64,000 nt of DNA, taken from positions 10,003,862 to 10,067,861 of the forward strand of contig NC_134675.1 in assembly GCF_030463565.1 (NCBI RefSeq), written 5' to 3'. Source of the stretch: Pelecanus crispus. Its lineage: Eukaryota > Chordata > Aves > Pelecaniformes > Pelecanidae. The notes under the pieces were generated by a model. The model was not told where the DNA came from. It did not search any database and saw only the letters and a program-made list of their open reading frames with translations. The position numbers were made by a program, and so were the translations under genes. Shown here piece after piece: positions 1 through 11,404 of the stretch. The number at the start of each line of letters is the position of its first letter. The stretch's first letter is position 1.

Positions 1-116
1 GCTATCTATATTCCTCTTCTTTTTCTGTCTTATTAAAGCAGTTATCTTATTAAGCCATTTGTTGTTGGGCCTTTCTTACTGAGAGCCGTCCCTCTCTATT
101 TCTGTCTCATCCTCCT
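1..116. other. Unclassified left-edge sequence
   Basis: Pyrimidine-rich sequence with no convincing coding frame. It is the left flank of LTR A1, which begins at 117. I cannot assign it to a repeat family. Confidence 0.4.
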
Positions 117-1336
117 TGTCCTGGTGAAAGGGCTAAACCTCTGACAATACCTGACTCAGATAGTTTTAGTTATTTGCTGAAGCAGAGTAGATAAATAAGA
201 CAGATATTTCAAAGAATGTGACTCCTTCTCTGACACAATTAAAACAGATCTTAAGCTCGTCAGGCTTACTAAAGCATTGATAACATAGACTCAGGACACC
301 TATGCCAAGATGAGCACTCAAGGAACTGGTTTTGTAGCATTCCAAGGCCAAAGGACTGATGAGCTAATTCAATGACCATATATGGACAAAGGAGGCCCAA
401 AAGTTCAACCAGTGGACAAGTGAGGAGGACTATCGGAGACCACTGGAGGACCCCCGAAGACCACCAAAGAGGACGACCATGCCTGCGGATTGGACATTTG
501 CATATGTTAATGAGTTCCAGGAAATCTCATGTTTATGTGTATGAATCCTCCGAAATCCTGTGAATATGTATGACTTTATAGTATATAATCTTTGGAAGTT
601 TGCCAAATCATTGGAGCACTCATGGTGGAACGATCCCCAGTGCTGCCCAGCTCTGCAATAAAGAATGCCTGCTTAATAGTAACTTTGTTGCTATTGAGTT
701 TTATTTCGGGAACTTTCTGAATACTCCGTTTCCTCCTACGGAGAGGTTCGGACTTTGAAGAATAGTATCCGCGAATTTTTGTATCACTGGGTTCAGCTGG
801 AATAGAGTTAATTTTCTTCCTAGTAGCAGGCACAGTGCTGTGTTTTGGATTTGGGATGAGAATAACGCTGATAACACACTGATGGTTTAGTTGTTGCTCA
901 GCAGTGCTTACGCCAGTCAAGGACTTTTCAGCTTCCCATGCTCTGCCAGGGGCACAAGAAGCTGGGAGGGGGCACAGCCAGAATAGTTGATCTAAACTGA
1001 CCAAAGGGCCATTCCATACCATATGGCGTCATGGGCAGTATATACTGGGGGGGGTTGGCCGGGGGGAGCGATTGCTGCTCGGGAACTGGCTGGGTATCGG
1101 TCGGCGGGTGGTGAGCAATTGCATTGTGCATCACTTGCTTTGTATATTATTATTATTATATTGTTACTATTATCATTACTATTTTACTTTATTTCAATTA
1201 TTAAACTGTTCTTATCTCACCCCAGGAGTGTTTCTCACTCTTACTCCTCCAATTCTCTCCCCCATCCCACCGGGGTAGGGGGAGTGAGCAAGCGGCTGCG
1301 TGGTGCTTAGTTGCTGGCTGGGGCTAAACCACGACA
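117..1336 (+). mobile_element. Solo LTR, family A (copy A1), split by LTR B1
   Basis: Endogenous retrovirus LTR. Its first 8 bases, TGTCCTGG, are at 117-124. The rest resumes at 787 after a family B LTR and ends in CCACGACA at 1336. The 787-1336 part aligns by eye with the five other family A copies in the window: GATAGAGTTAATTTTC near the start, an ATT-rich stretch near 1146, ATTAAACTG as a likely poly(A) signal near 1200, and a GGGGGAGTGAGC block near the end. The TATA region reads GTATATACTGG, so it differs from copies with an intact TATATAAA. I see no clear target duplication around A1. The joining of 117-124 to 787 rests on the 4-bp duplication of CTGG. Confidence 0.85.
125..786 (+). mobile_element. 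Solo LTR, family B (copy B1), inserted in LTR A1
   Basis: Starts TGAAAGGGC and ends TTTGTATCA, so it has TG...CA ends. It is flanked by the 4-bp direct repeat CTGG (121-124 and 787-790). A TATATAAT box lies near 582 and AATAAA is at 657-662, about 75 bp downstream, as expected for U3-R. At 662 bp this is the longest of the three B copies. A 4-bp duplication is usual for gammaretrovirus-like (class I) elements; the class assignment is inference. Confidence 0.85.
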
Positions 1337-1559
1337 GTTCTCCACGCCCTCCCCTCCCCCACACCCACACACGCGGTGCAGAACGCAGGGAGTGATAAGA
1401 ACAAACCTGGTCAGTGGCACTAATGGATGGGCTATGAAGAAACGGCAGGCAAACCAGGAGTTTGCAACTGATAAGGATGTAAACCTGAGCATCCAGGATG
1501 TATGGAGGGGGCCAGTGGAACTATGCCAACTATGAGGGAATGTGCAGGGGAAGGGGGAG
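1337..1559. other. Unclassified sequence between LTR A1 and element C1
   Basis: GC-rich at first (CCCTCCCC and CACACACGC runs), then purine-rich. No gene or repeat recognised. Confidence 0.3.
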
Positions 1560-1906
1560 CAAGGAGGAACAAAGAGGGGGTAGACAGAAAGGGATGTAAA
1601 AGGGGCTGGTCAGTATGCTTTTTTGGCTGAGTCTGTCCTATCGTCTTAAATCTTTTCTTAACTATCTCTCTGCATAATCTCACTCTATCCTGTTTGTATA
1701 TGTGCTGCAAGGACTAAATACCAGCTACTGGGGGACTGGCATGAGTGTATTTGGTGCCAGCTACCGGAGGCAGACTGGAGGTGTAGGTGCCCCTGGCCTG
1801 TGGTGTCAGCCACTGGGAGCAAGTCAAGGTCCTAGTGTCAGTGGTTGGAGGGGCCATAACTCTCTGGATCTTGGGAAGGTCCTACAGACTTTGAGCCTGG
1901 AGTACC

Positions 1907-2354
1907 TGAAAGGGCTAAACTCCTGACAATCCCTGACTCAGTTTTAGTTATTTGCTGAGCAGAGTACATAAATAGGACAGATATTTCGAAGAATGTGACT
2001 CCTTGTCTGGCACAATTAAAACAGACCTTGAGCAAGCTCGTTAGGCTTCCTGTGTAAAGCACTGATAACATAGACTCAGGACACCGGTGCTGGGATAAGC
2101 ACTCAAGGAACTGGTTTTGTAGCATTCCAAGGCCGAAGGACTGATGAGCTCATTCAATGACCATATATGGACAAATCGTGGGAGCACTCATGGTGGAACG
2201 ATCCCCAGTGCTGCCCAGCGCTGTGATAAAGGATGCCTGCTTAATAGTAACTTTGTGGCTATTGAGTTTTATTTCGGGAACTTTCTGAATACTCCGTTTC
2301 CTCCTACGGAGAGGTTCAGACTTTGAGGAATAGTATCCGTGAATTTTTGTATCA
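1907..2354 (+). mobile_element. Solo LTR, family B (copy B2), internally deleted
   Basis: TGAAAGGGC...TTGTATCA, flanked by a perfect 4-bp duplication TACC (1903-1906 and 2355-2358). Relative to B1 it lacks the segment matching about 392-613, which contains the TATA box, so this copy is promoter-less. It is inserted in element C1. Confidence 0.9.
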
Positions 2355-2706
2355 TACCAACTGCTGGAGTCAGATTGGGGGTGTAGGTACCCTGGCCTGT
2401 TGTGTCAGCTATTGGAACAAGTGGGGGTCTCAGTGCCAGTCACTGGAGTGGGCGGGGCCCTCGGTCACCAGCCACTGGGGTGGGAACGGTGTGTGTCCCA
2501 AAAAGCAGCTGCTGGGTGGGGGGACCAGCATGAGTGAGGCAACTGAGGTGGCTGGAGCAGGACAAAAGGTCAGAACCTGTGTGCCTGGTGCCAGCTGCTG
2601 GGGGGAAGCCAAGTGTCTGTATCTTCCCCAAACCTGGTATGTGGGTGTATGCATGTGTCAGTCACTAGTAAACTTCCATCTGGACTAGCCAATGAGTAGG
2701 AAGAGG

Positions 2707-3318
2707 TGATACAAAAATTCGCAGATACTATTCTTCAAAGTCCGAACCTCTCCGTAAGAGGAAACGGAGTCTTCAGAAAGTTCCCGAAATAAAACTCAAT
2801 AGCAACAAAGTTGCTATTAAGCAGGCATTCTTTATTACAGCGCTGGGCAGCACTGGGGATCGTTCCACCATGAGTGCTCCAACGATTTGGCAAACTTCCA
2901 GAGATTTTATACTATCAAGTTATACATATTCATAGGATTTCTAAGAATTCATACACATAAACATGAGATCATTATAATATGCAAATGTCCAATCCGCATG
3001 CATAATTGCCCTCTTTGGTGGTTTTCGGGGGTCCTCTGGTGGTCTCCAATAGTCTTCTTCACTTGTCCGCTAGTTGAACTTTTGGGCTTCCTTTGTCCAT
3101 TTATGGCCATTTAATTAGCTCATCAATCTTTTTGGCCTTGGAATGCCATGAAACCGGTTCCTTGAGTTATCTTGGCATGGAGGTGTTATCAGTGTTTTAC
3201 ACAGGAAGCCTAACAAGCTTACTCAGGGTCTGTTTTCAATCATGCAAGACAAGGAGTCACATTCTTTGAAATATATGTCTCAGCAGATAACTAAAACTAT
3301 CAGAGGTTATCCCTTTCA
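2707..3318 (-). mobile_element. Solo LTR, family B (copy B3)
   Basis: Reverse-oriented copy (TGATACAAA at 2707, CCCTTTCA ending at 3318), flanked by a perfect 4-bp duplication GAGG (2703-2706 and 3319-3322). It keeps the central segment that B2 lost. It is inserted in element C1. Confidence 0.9.
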
Positions 3319-3536
3319 GAGGGACTTCTGAGTGTGGAGTGCCCATGGGACGAGTGTGAGAGTGCATGTGTCTGCGCTTGCTAGTGAGCATCAAGCTGGA
3401 CTAGCTGGTGAGTAGGGAACCCATTAAGCAGGTAAGAGGGCTTGGGATCTGGGCAGGGGTACCAGGCAGACAGAGGGAGCCATGCCAGTACTTGGGGGAA
3501 TCTACAAATACACGCGTGCTTGTGACTCTACAACTA

Positions 3537-3902
3537 GTTTACAACTACCTGAAAGGAGGTTGTAGTGAGGTGGGTGTTGGTCTCTTCTCCCAAGTAGCTA
3601 GCGATAGGACAAGAGGAAATGGGCTTAAGCTGCGCCAGGGGAGGTTTAGACTGGAAATTAGGAAAAATTTCTTTACGGAAAGGGTGGTCAGGCATTGGAA
3701 CAGGCTGCCCAGAGAGGTGGTGGAGTCACCATCCCTGGAGGCGTTTAAAAAACGGGTAGATGTGGCACTTCGGGATATGGTTTAGTCTGGTCTACCCTTG
3801 ATTAGTCTAGAGTGGGCTTGGTAGTGTAGGTTAATGGTTGGACTGGATGATCTTAAAGGTCTTTTCCAACCTAGATGATTCTATGATTCTATGATTCTAT
3901 GA
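3537..3902 (+). mobile_element. CR1 LINE, 5'-truncated 3' end (CR1-1)
   Basis: Contains the end of the CR1 ORF2 frame (about 3540-3785, including the [16 protein letters not shown] stretch conserved in CR1 tails), then the 3' UTR with GGTTGGACTGGATGATC and GATTCTATGATTCTATGA repeats at 3875-3900. The same stretch recurs at 37.9, 54.8 and 58.7 kb. Confidence 0.95.
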
Positions 3903-6808
3903 CTCTAGAGAGCAATGCATGTGGGCATTCACTAGTGACCTTTTATCTCTACCAGCCAAAAAGAAGAAAGGGGACTTGTCTGTCTATGTTTATGTTTTAT
4001 ATGAGTCCTACATGTAGGTGCTGTTGAAGGCAGCACCTTGCCAGCAGCAGTCTGCATAGCCAGCCTATCAGTGTCCAGTGTGCATATCTCTGCAGTATGT
4101 GCTCAGCTTTACTACTGGTTGAACCTGCAAATGGGAAAGCGACAGCCACATTCCTCAGCCTGGGCTCCAGCAGCCAAGCAGGAGAGTCCCAGGCCAGAGC
4201 TTCTGGAGGCTGCAGCTGCTCTTAACATATCCCAACCAGACCCAATACAAAAACACTGGGGTAAAATTCTCACAGGCTTTTTACATGACAACTCCAGCTC
4301 AGAAGCAGTACTCCCCTCCAGCAGAGTTCACAGATAAGGAGACAGCTTTTGCTTTTATTGGTCACTGCCAGGAGTTTAAATACCCAATAGCATAGTGGTT
4401 ATTGCAGGCACCTGAGAAGGTAGGAAACCTTTGTTTAAACACCTCCTTTACATAATCTAGAGTGGGAATTGTAACAAACACAGATCTCTTTCTTTCTAGG
4501 CAAATACCTTGATTGTTTGGCTATAGGGTATTTATTTAAGGGGCTGACTTTGGCAAGCTCACCTGTTATAACTGTTCTGCTTTCTATAAAACACTTGTAT
4601 AGTACAGGACTGCAGAGCTAGCAAGGGACACACCAAAGGACAGCCTAAAAGATAAAACACACTTATTAGAAAACACAGCCCTGGTTCCTATGCAAAGGCA
4701 TATATTATATAACTTGTATCATTCATTAGAAAATGCAAACACTCTGGGAATTAAAGGCCAAAATTAAGGTTATATGCCTTGCCCACTATAATCCCACTCA
4801 ACTCACAATCTCTTTGTTACCTGACTCCTGCTTTTTTTTGTTTGTTTGTTTGTTTTTTTCCCACAGAGCTGCTCTGGGAGGGGAGAAGGGCTCAGGCTGG
4901 GGTAGCCTTGCTGCCTTCTCCAAGTATATTTAAAGAGAAATCAGGTGTTGAAAGTTTCAGCATTCAGACCAGGCCAAGGAGGTCAGGTGTGGTGAGGCTT
5001 TCAGAGGCCAAGAGGTTTCCATCAGTCAGGCCTGGGTGGGAAACAGGTGTGGTGCTGTGCAGGAAACACCTGGGTCAGCTGGCTTGTCTCTAGTAAATGT
5101 GGGTAGTCCCTGAGGAAGAACCTAGGTTGGAATTTTAAATTTAGCTATCAGGCCTGGATTCACTTCATCTGACTTTAGTTATGTAAAAATCAGATGTCTG
5201 GGTTCCCTCTCTAGTGAAGGGCATCAATAGGCACCTCCAGAAGACAATTCATCCCAGCCTAAAATAGCGCCTCTGACTCCACTAACTACAGAAAAGGCAT
5301 ACATTTAGTTTACTGAATTTAGCTGAAATAACTCTACAGGGTAAAGTCCAACCTCTTTCAAGACACCTAAGACCTTATTTGGATAAAGCTATCACTTTCT
5401 AACAAAGCAGAATGGCGTTTATGTGAGAATACCTTCCAGTTGTTAGGGCACTGGCACTCTCAAGATGTGAAAGAGCAAGTCTCTGCACAGGCAGAGGAGG
5501 CGTTTTAACTTGCCTCTCCCAAGCCCCAGCAGAATACTTAAACTACTGCACTATAAATAATTCTTACCATCATCTGTGGCAGACTTGAGGACTAATCTGC
5601 TAGAATACCTGCTAAAAATGCCCTGCAGGTAAACTGGGTAGATGAATGATTGATTTGTGAATCTGCATGTACCACCCTCATGACTTAGAAGTTTTTTCTC
5701 TCCCCAGCAGCAAAAATACAGATTCCTTGGGGGATTTTATTGGATTAATAGCAAGAGAGGTAGAGATCCAAGAGGAACCTCTGGGTTTAAGCTGATAAGC
5801 CTATACCGTGAATCTCAATTCTGGATTTAAACACTTCACACCAACTAGGCATTTAAAATCTTTTGTAGATACAGACTTCAGCATATACTAAAATCAACTG
5901 AAATATGCACTTTGTATTTTTAATGAATTATTTTCCTACTGTTATGGTGTACAAACAAGTGGAAATTAAGCTTTAAAACAGCAATACTTATGAAAATAAT
6001 TCCTATAAATAAAAATTATTGAAACTCCAAATACTACAAATTAAGTTCCTTTTATACGTAGTTATCAGCCCTGAGGATTACCCCTGCATGTATCCAAACT
6101 CTGTAATCAATCTTAATGTTCAGTTGATTTACTAATCAGCAGCTTTTAATTTCAGTGAAGTGTAATTTACAAATGTAGATTAAAAGAACTTTGAATCGAA
6201 GCATCAACATCACAATAAATTTACCTGCATACCTGTATTTGATCTGTAGCTATGTTGCTCTTCAAAACAAGCTAATTAATAATAATAATAATAAAAAAAT
6301 CTAATGAACAACATTGACATACACAATCCTCATTCATTTTAAATATAAATGGAGAGAACTAGCAGCACGATACAGAGAAAGTCTATCTTGTAAACAGCAC
6401 TGAATAGCTTTTAAAACAAATTAACTCATTACTAGTCATGTCTAGGCATTATGTAGATAGCATTTTTTTAATACCTAGCATAGAGAAAGACAGAAAGGAA
6501 TACTGTTTATCACTCAAGACACAGATGAGAATTAAAATAACCCAAATCATGAAAACTTCAATGTAAAGCACCCCAGCTGTACTTATATGAAGAAAATGAG
6601 CACACGATTTGAAATTGCACTGTCTGATAAAAGAGAGAAAACAAGCAAGCCTTTTTTTTTTTTTTTTCTCTCTCCTAAACATGTCCCCTAATGAAACACT
6701 CATTAGGTGGTGCAAATCTTGCAACACTGCTTGTTTAATTTAGGGGTAAAATAAATAAATAGCCACCCTGTCATCCTCCAAAAAAAACCATAAAACAAAT
6801 GCACGATA
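3903..6808. other. Intergenic DNA, no gene or repeat recognised
   Basis: About 2.9 kb of moderately AT-rich sequence with simple runs: TTTG repeats near 4838, AAT repeats near 6280, and a poly-T of about 16 near 6653. No frame is long enough or conserved-looking enough to call. It lies downstream of RGMB, towards the expected side of CHD1 in vertebrate synteny. Confidence 0.4.
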
Positions 6809-7842
6809 TGTGGTGGGTTAACCTTGGCTTTCTGCCAGATGCCCACCAAGCTGCTCTCTCATTCCCCCTCCTCAGCAAGATGGGGAGAAAATAAGATGGA
6901 GACACTCATGGGTCAAGAGAAGGACAGGGAGATCACTCAGCAATTACCATCACAGGCAAAACAGACTCGATTTGGGGAAATTAATTTAATTTATTGCCAA
7001 TTAATAATAGAATAGGATAGCAAGAAATAAAAACAAAGCTAAAACCACCTTGCCCCCCACCCTCCCTTCTTCCCAGGCTCAACTTCATTCCCAATTCTTC
7101 TATCTCCTCCCCCCATGAGTGGTGCAGGGGGGACGGGGAATGGGGGTTGCGGTCAGTTCATAACAGTTCTTCTCTGCCGCTCCTTCCTCCTAACATTGTT
7201 CCCCTGCTCCATAGAATATCTCGAGTTGGAAGGGACCCATAAGACCCCATCCAGTGTGGGGTCTCTCCCATGGGCTGCAGTCCTTCACCAACCGCTCCAG
7301 CATGGGTCCTTTCCATGGGGTACAGCCCATCAGGAACAGACTGCTCCAGCATGGGTCCCCCACAGGGCCACAGTTCCTGCCAGCAAACCTGCTCCTGTTC
7401 CTGTGTGGGCTCTCCACAGGGTCACAGCCTCCTTAGGGCACACCACCTGCTCTGGTGTGGGGTCCTCCGTGGGCTGCAGGGGCACAGCTGCCTCACCACG
7501 GTCCTCCATGGGCTGCAGGGGAATCTCTGCTCCGGTGCCTGGAGCACCTCCTCCCCCTCCTTCTGCACTGACCTTGGTGTCTGCAGAGTTGTTTCTCTCA
7601 CATTTTTCTCGCTCCTCTCTCCCAGCTGCTGGTGTGCAGTGGTTTTTTTACCCTTTCTTAAATATGTTATCACAGAGACACCATCAGCATTGCTGATTGG
7701 CTCAGCTTTGGCCAGCAACAGGTCCCTCGGAGCTGGCTGGAACTGGCTCCGTCTGTACATGGGGGCAGCTCCTGATCTCTTCTCACAGAAGCCACCCCTG
7801 CAGCCCCCCCATTACCAAAACCTTGCACATAAACCCAATACA
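6809..7842 (-). mobile_element. Solo LTR, family D (copy D1), about 1 kb
   Basis: On the minus strand it runs TGTATTGGGTTT... to ...TTAACCCACCACA. The U3 half (about 7200-7560) is built of imperfect repeats around the unit CCATGCTGGAGCAG. AATAAATTAAATTAATTT (reverse strand, about 6979-6996) supplies the poly(A) signal. The U5 end resembles that of families A and E. Flanking bases (CGATA and GGTAT) give no clean target duplication. A 43-bp CR1 tail is inserted at about 7210-7252. Confidence 0.85.
7210..7252 (-). mobile_element. Micro-insertion of a CR1 3' tail inside LTR D1
   Basis: ATAGAATATCTCGAGTTGG is typical of the reverse complement of a CR1 3' end. The stretch interrupts the family D repeat unit: copies D2 and D6 read straight through this point. 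It is the shortest CR1 insertion in the window. Confidence 0.65.
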
Positions 7843-10696
7843 GGTATCCATAATGTTAATGTAAGAGAATGTAAATAGTTGGGGAATTATTTGCTGGCAA
7901 GACAGCAGCTGCTTAAAATGAGATGCACTGATGTGCTTGAATATGGAGGGGCCCTAACTTAATCACATGAAAGAATGGTAGGTTGTTCTCAGACCCTGCT
8001 TTCAAGTTGTGCCTCACTTCATAGGTGCTCTGTGCAGATTATTCTTCCAGCCGGGTTTTTCAGGAAGTGGAGTGTGAGAGGGAAAAAAAAGAATTTTTGG
8101 TTTCAGTCAGTTGAGCATATTATTTCCTTTTACAATACCCTTGTTTAGGAGCCATATGTACATACAAGAAAGATGAAGGATTAAGCACCATGTTGTCTGC
8201 TCAGTCCTGTAACATGCTTCCTATGTGTCCTAGGGAAGTCATCAGTCTCCACAGCTACAAAAACAGAGAACTATCCTCATCTGCTGTTAAAGAGGTTCTA
8301 TTAGCACAGGGTTAGGAGAAATGGTTAGAAATGTTACAGAAGAGATTTAAAATAATCTTTTGAATAAGCTATTAACATAGAAGGCATTGGCTAACTTTTT
8401 AAGACAAAGGCCGACAACAGATAGCTTCAATAATAACTTACTAGTTGTTGCATTAAAATGCCAATGACCATGCTATATTGCCTTCTACAGAGCTTGCAGT
8501 AGTAAGCACACTTGAAAGTAAGCTCTTACAGAAATGAAGGCTTTCTTTTGTACACATTAAACATATAGTTAAAGCTTCCTTTGCTTCCTACAGCCAGATG
8601 TTTCCATAGAGCATTTCAATGACATATCTACTACTTAAGATTGTTCCCCCTATCCCAAATTCAAGCTGTAACAAAAGCCTAGGCAAAACAACATTCCAAG
8701 TTGTGTTTATTAGGTCTGTCTTTCTAGATATGCATCTGATATAACTTGTTTTAAGCTTTGGCACTTTCAATTTACCTTCATGCTAAGTGATTAGAGCCTT
8801 GCAGTTGAAATATTAAAACTCCCATGCATGCTGAGCAGATCATCTTGTCATACAGACTTCTGTAATCTTATGGACTCTTCTGTACCATTTATTCCTTCAA
8901 TCCCTCAATTTCTTCTCCAGTTTTACAGCAATTTTCTCCCCCAAGTTTCTTCTGGTTTGAGAGTTATCCAGTAACTTTAAAAGAGGATTTTCATAACATC
9001 TCTCAAGACAGACACAGCAACATCAGACCACTATGCCTAAGCTCTTCTAAATATCTCTGTAAATACTGTAAAGGAAGAGTATACAAGCAGGATTGTGAGG
9101 GGATGCTTCCTGCTGTTGGTTTCAATGAACTGGCCTGGTTTGCAACTGCTGATCATAGATTTCACTACACAGCTAATTTAGAAGAGGAAAATAAGCATCT
9201 GTGAGGAAGTAAAATGATTGTATTCAGCACATTCCTACGCAGCAAGTGATGGCTAAAACACAAATATGGGGCTTTGGGTTATAGACTGCCTGCCCCGTGC
9301 ACAGCCCACATCCCCAATTTCTCTGCATCCCACCAGGGGTCACTAATACCACATTACAGATGTTCCTCAGTGGGGTAGGCAACTTTATTCTTCTATCAGA
9401 ATAATTTAAAAGTATTTTACACACTGCACAGTCACTCTTTTATACAAACATATACTTACTAGTATATTAATGAACCACATCCAAAAGGTTTAGCAAGGAC
9501 TGACACACTGTGGGGTTTCTATGCATGAAAATAAAATCTGCAGCTTTCTAACAGACAGCCATTCTTAGTGTCTGTGAAAACCAGCGTTCCCTCTAAGCTC
9601 AAGTTCTCCTCAGAGACCATTCATGAGCTTCAATCCATGTTTGGCATTAACTTCAATTAATTAACCAAGCTCTCTTAGCTACGCTAGACTTCAAGAACAA
9701 ACATGTGCAAATAACATTTTCTCAAGAAATCCCACAGGAGAAACAAGAAAATGAAAACTTTTTAGAGGAAGTACTACATTTCTGAAATATTACTTATTTG
9801 AAGGGCTCACAATTCAACACTAGTATACATATACAGACACACACACTCATGGGATCCACAGACAGACAAAGTTAACTAATAAATGGTACCTGTCTACTAA
9901 GTATGAGCATTAGTGCAGCAATGCTAGGCTTTATCCACTAGATTTCAGCCGTGAGATCTTTAAATTCAGTGCACCAATGAGGAAGTTCAGCCACACACAA
10001 AATAGGGAGAAACTCCAATGCATTGTGAGAGATGGTGTAACTACTTTTCTTCTTCTGAAGCTCATGCTACAGAATTAGAATGTCAGAATTATAAAGAAGG
10101 TTTTGTGACTCGTGTGTCTGCAGCATAAATGCTACATTTCGGAGATGCAGAATTATCCAAGATGGTTTTCTGTGCTAACAGGAAGTGTCTCATACTCTCC
10201 CTCCAAAGAAGGGAGGGCCATTTGTTTAAGGGACAGAACAAGTTCCCATTCTTAATGGTTTTAACTAGAGATCCCAACAAATTACCAATGTCATTACAGG
10301 AGAAGAGAGGTGCTGACCTCTACAGTAATAGGAAGGACAGAAAAATAAACAAGTTAATATATTAACAAAATTTTGTTAAGTCAAGCATGAGCACTGGGTA
10401 TATGTACATGTGTATAATGCATAATTACTCAGATAAATGCATAAATATTGAAATACATAAAAATAAAGTTCTTTCTATTCAGGGACATTATAAAACATTT
10501 TACCAACTGCAAAACAAATAGATACAAAGAATACTACATCCAACATACAGGAAAACAGTAACACAATATATATAGTCTGGTGGGTATCCCAAGACAAAGC
10601 ATCCCTTCATATACATGGTATATACATATATACTCCTCTTTACTCAATATATTATGACAATATATATTTTAAAACTTTTTTATAGACAAAACCCCC
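7843..10696 (-). other. RGMB: Probable RGMB 3' UTR and downstream flank
   Basis: About 2.85 kb immediately 3' of the RGMB stop codon, AT-rich and without repeats. Reverse-strand AATAAA hexamers occur near 9383, 8888 and 8706, any of which could end the transcript. Vertebrate RGMB 3' UTRs are long, so much of this is probably transcribed. The exact end cannot be placed from sequence alone. Confidence 0.45.
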
Positions 10697-11371
10697 CTAC
10701 AAAAACACAGCAAGGATCAAGCACACAAAACCAGGACTGACAAAGAATTTGCTACTACCCTTGCTCACACCACCACCACTTTCATTGCTGGGAAAGATAT
10801 GCCAGTGCTCTTTTCTGGGGTGCAATGCTTCCACATCCTTCAAGGCACTGTGAGCAGCAGCTGTGAAGTTAACATCACCAGTTGTAAGTAGGTCAAATAC
10901 ACATGAGTAAAAATAGATGTCCTTCACCAGTATCTTCTCATGGCATTTGGTGGTGGCAGTTTCCAGTGTGTACACTGACCAGTGATGAGTAGCACCTGCC
11001 TGGGGGAGTAACTGCCCCATCACAGACAACAGCAAGTGGCTGCTATCATCAATACGTTCACTTGAAGGGCAACCATTCACACACAGCTGCAGATCCTGAC
11101 TCTCCTCATAGGCCATAGCCAACTCTTGAGGCATGCGAATGGCCAGCGTTAAGTAGTGTCCAAGTTGGCGTATATACACTGTGGTTCCGATGTACCTGGC
11201 ATGCATTTCAACATATTTGCCACCAATTTTTTCCACAATTTGCAAGCTCTTGGTGTTCCCATCACTTCCACTTGTTGTGCCATCCACAAAAGCTGCAGGT
11301 AAGTCATCGGTCACTGCTTGATATACTTTCTGATCTGTACAGTCTCGGTATGATTTAAAGATAATAGTTAT
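10697..11371 (-). CDS. RGMB: RGMB coding exon 3 (C-terminal half, GPI signal)
   Basis: Encodes residues 205-428 and the TAG stop at 10697-10699. It starts in phase 0 after an AG acceptor (CT at 11372-11373 on the plus strand), preceded by a long pyrimidine tract. It opens with the ITIIFK stretch conserved in the RGM family and covers the second part of the von Willebrand type D-like region. Cysteines C215, C301, C305, C347 and C361 are present. NFT (373-375) and NES (400-402) are possible N-glycosylation sites. Residues 413-428 form a hydrophobic tail after a small-residue segment (SKGSS, 407-411), as in a GPI attachment signal. The protein would be secreted, cut at GDPH in exon 2 and tethered to the outer membrane leaflet. 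Confidence 0.95.
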   Translation of the reverse strand: MTIIFKSYRDCTDQKVYQAVTDDLPAAFVDGTTSGSDGNTKSLQIVEKIGGKYVEMHARYIGTTVYIRQLGHYLTLAIRMPQELAMAYEESQDLQLCVNGCPSSERIDDSSHLLLSVMGQLLPQAGATHHWSVYTLETATTKCHEKILVKDIYFYSCVFDLLTTGDVNFTAAAHSALKDVEALHPRKEHWHIFPSNESGGGVSKGSSKFFVSPGFVCLILAVFL

Positions 11372-11404
11372 CTGGGGGTGGGGAAGAGAAAAAAAAAAAA
11401 AAAA
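11372..11404 (-). promoter_or_regulatory. RGMB: Splice acceptor and polypyrimidine tract of RGMB exon 3
   Basis: On the minus strand this reads a run of 16 T, then CTCTTCCCCACCCCCAG directly before exon 3. It is a strong acceptor, and the T-run length may vary between individuals. Confidence 0.8.

Larger units (their letters stand above)
1560..3536 (+). mobile_element. Degenerate repeat element, family C (copy C1), interrupted twice
   Basis: The pieces at about 1560-1906, 2355-2706 and 3319-3536 together resemble the reverse complement of 40670-41490. Shared landmarks are a CTGTCCTATC-type block near 1630, many imperfect CAGCTACTGG/CAGCCACTGG units, and the AAGCTGGACTAGCTGGTGA block near 3391. 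The units look like a decayed minisatellite inside an old retroviral LTR or tail. The element predates LTRs B2 and B3, which cut it. Outer limits are approximate and the family is not named. Confidence 0.5.

Noticed and set aside
4038-4337. 99-codon plus-strand frame near 4 kb
   Set aside because: No domain and no flanking exons; within the range expected by chance in 64 kb.
7270-7878. Repeated Ser/Gly/Cys-rich proteins at 7.3, 44.7, 47.1 and 56.8 kb as a gene family
   Set aside because: All lie within family D LTRs, antisense to them, and come from the U3 tandem repeats. Their ends coincide with LTR features, not gene features.
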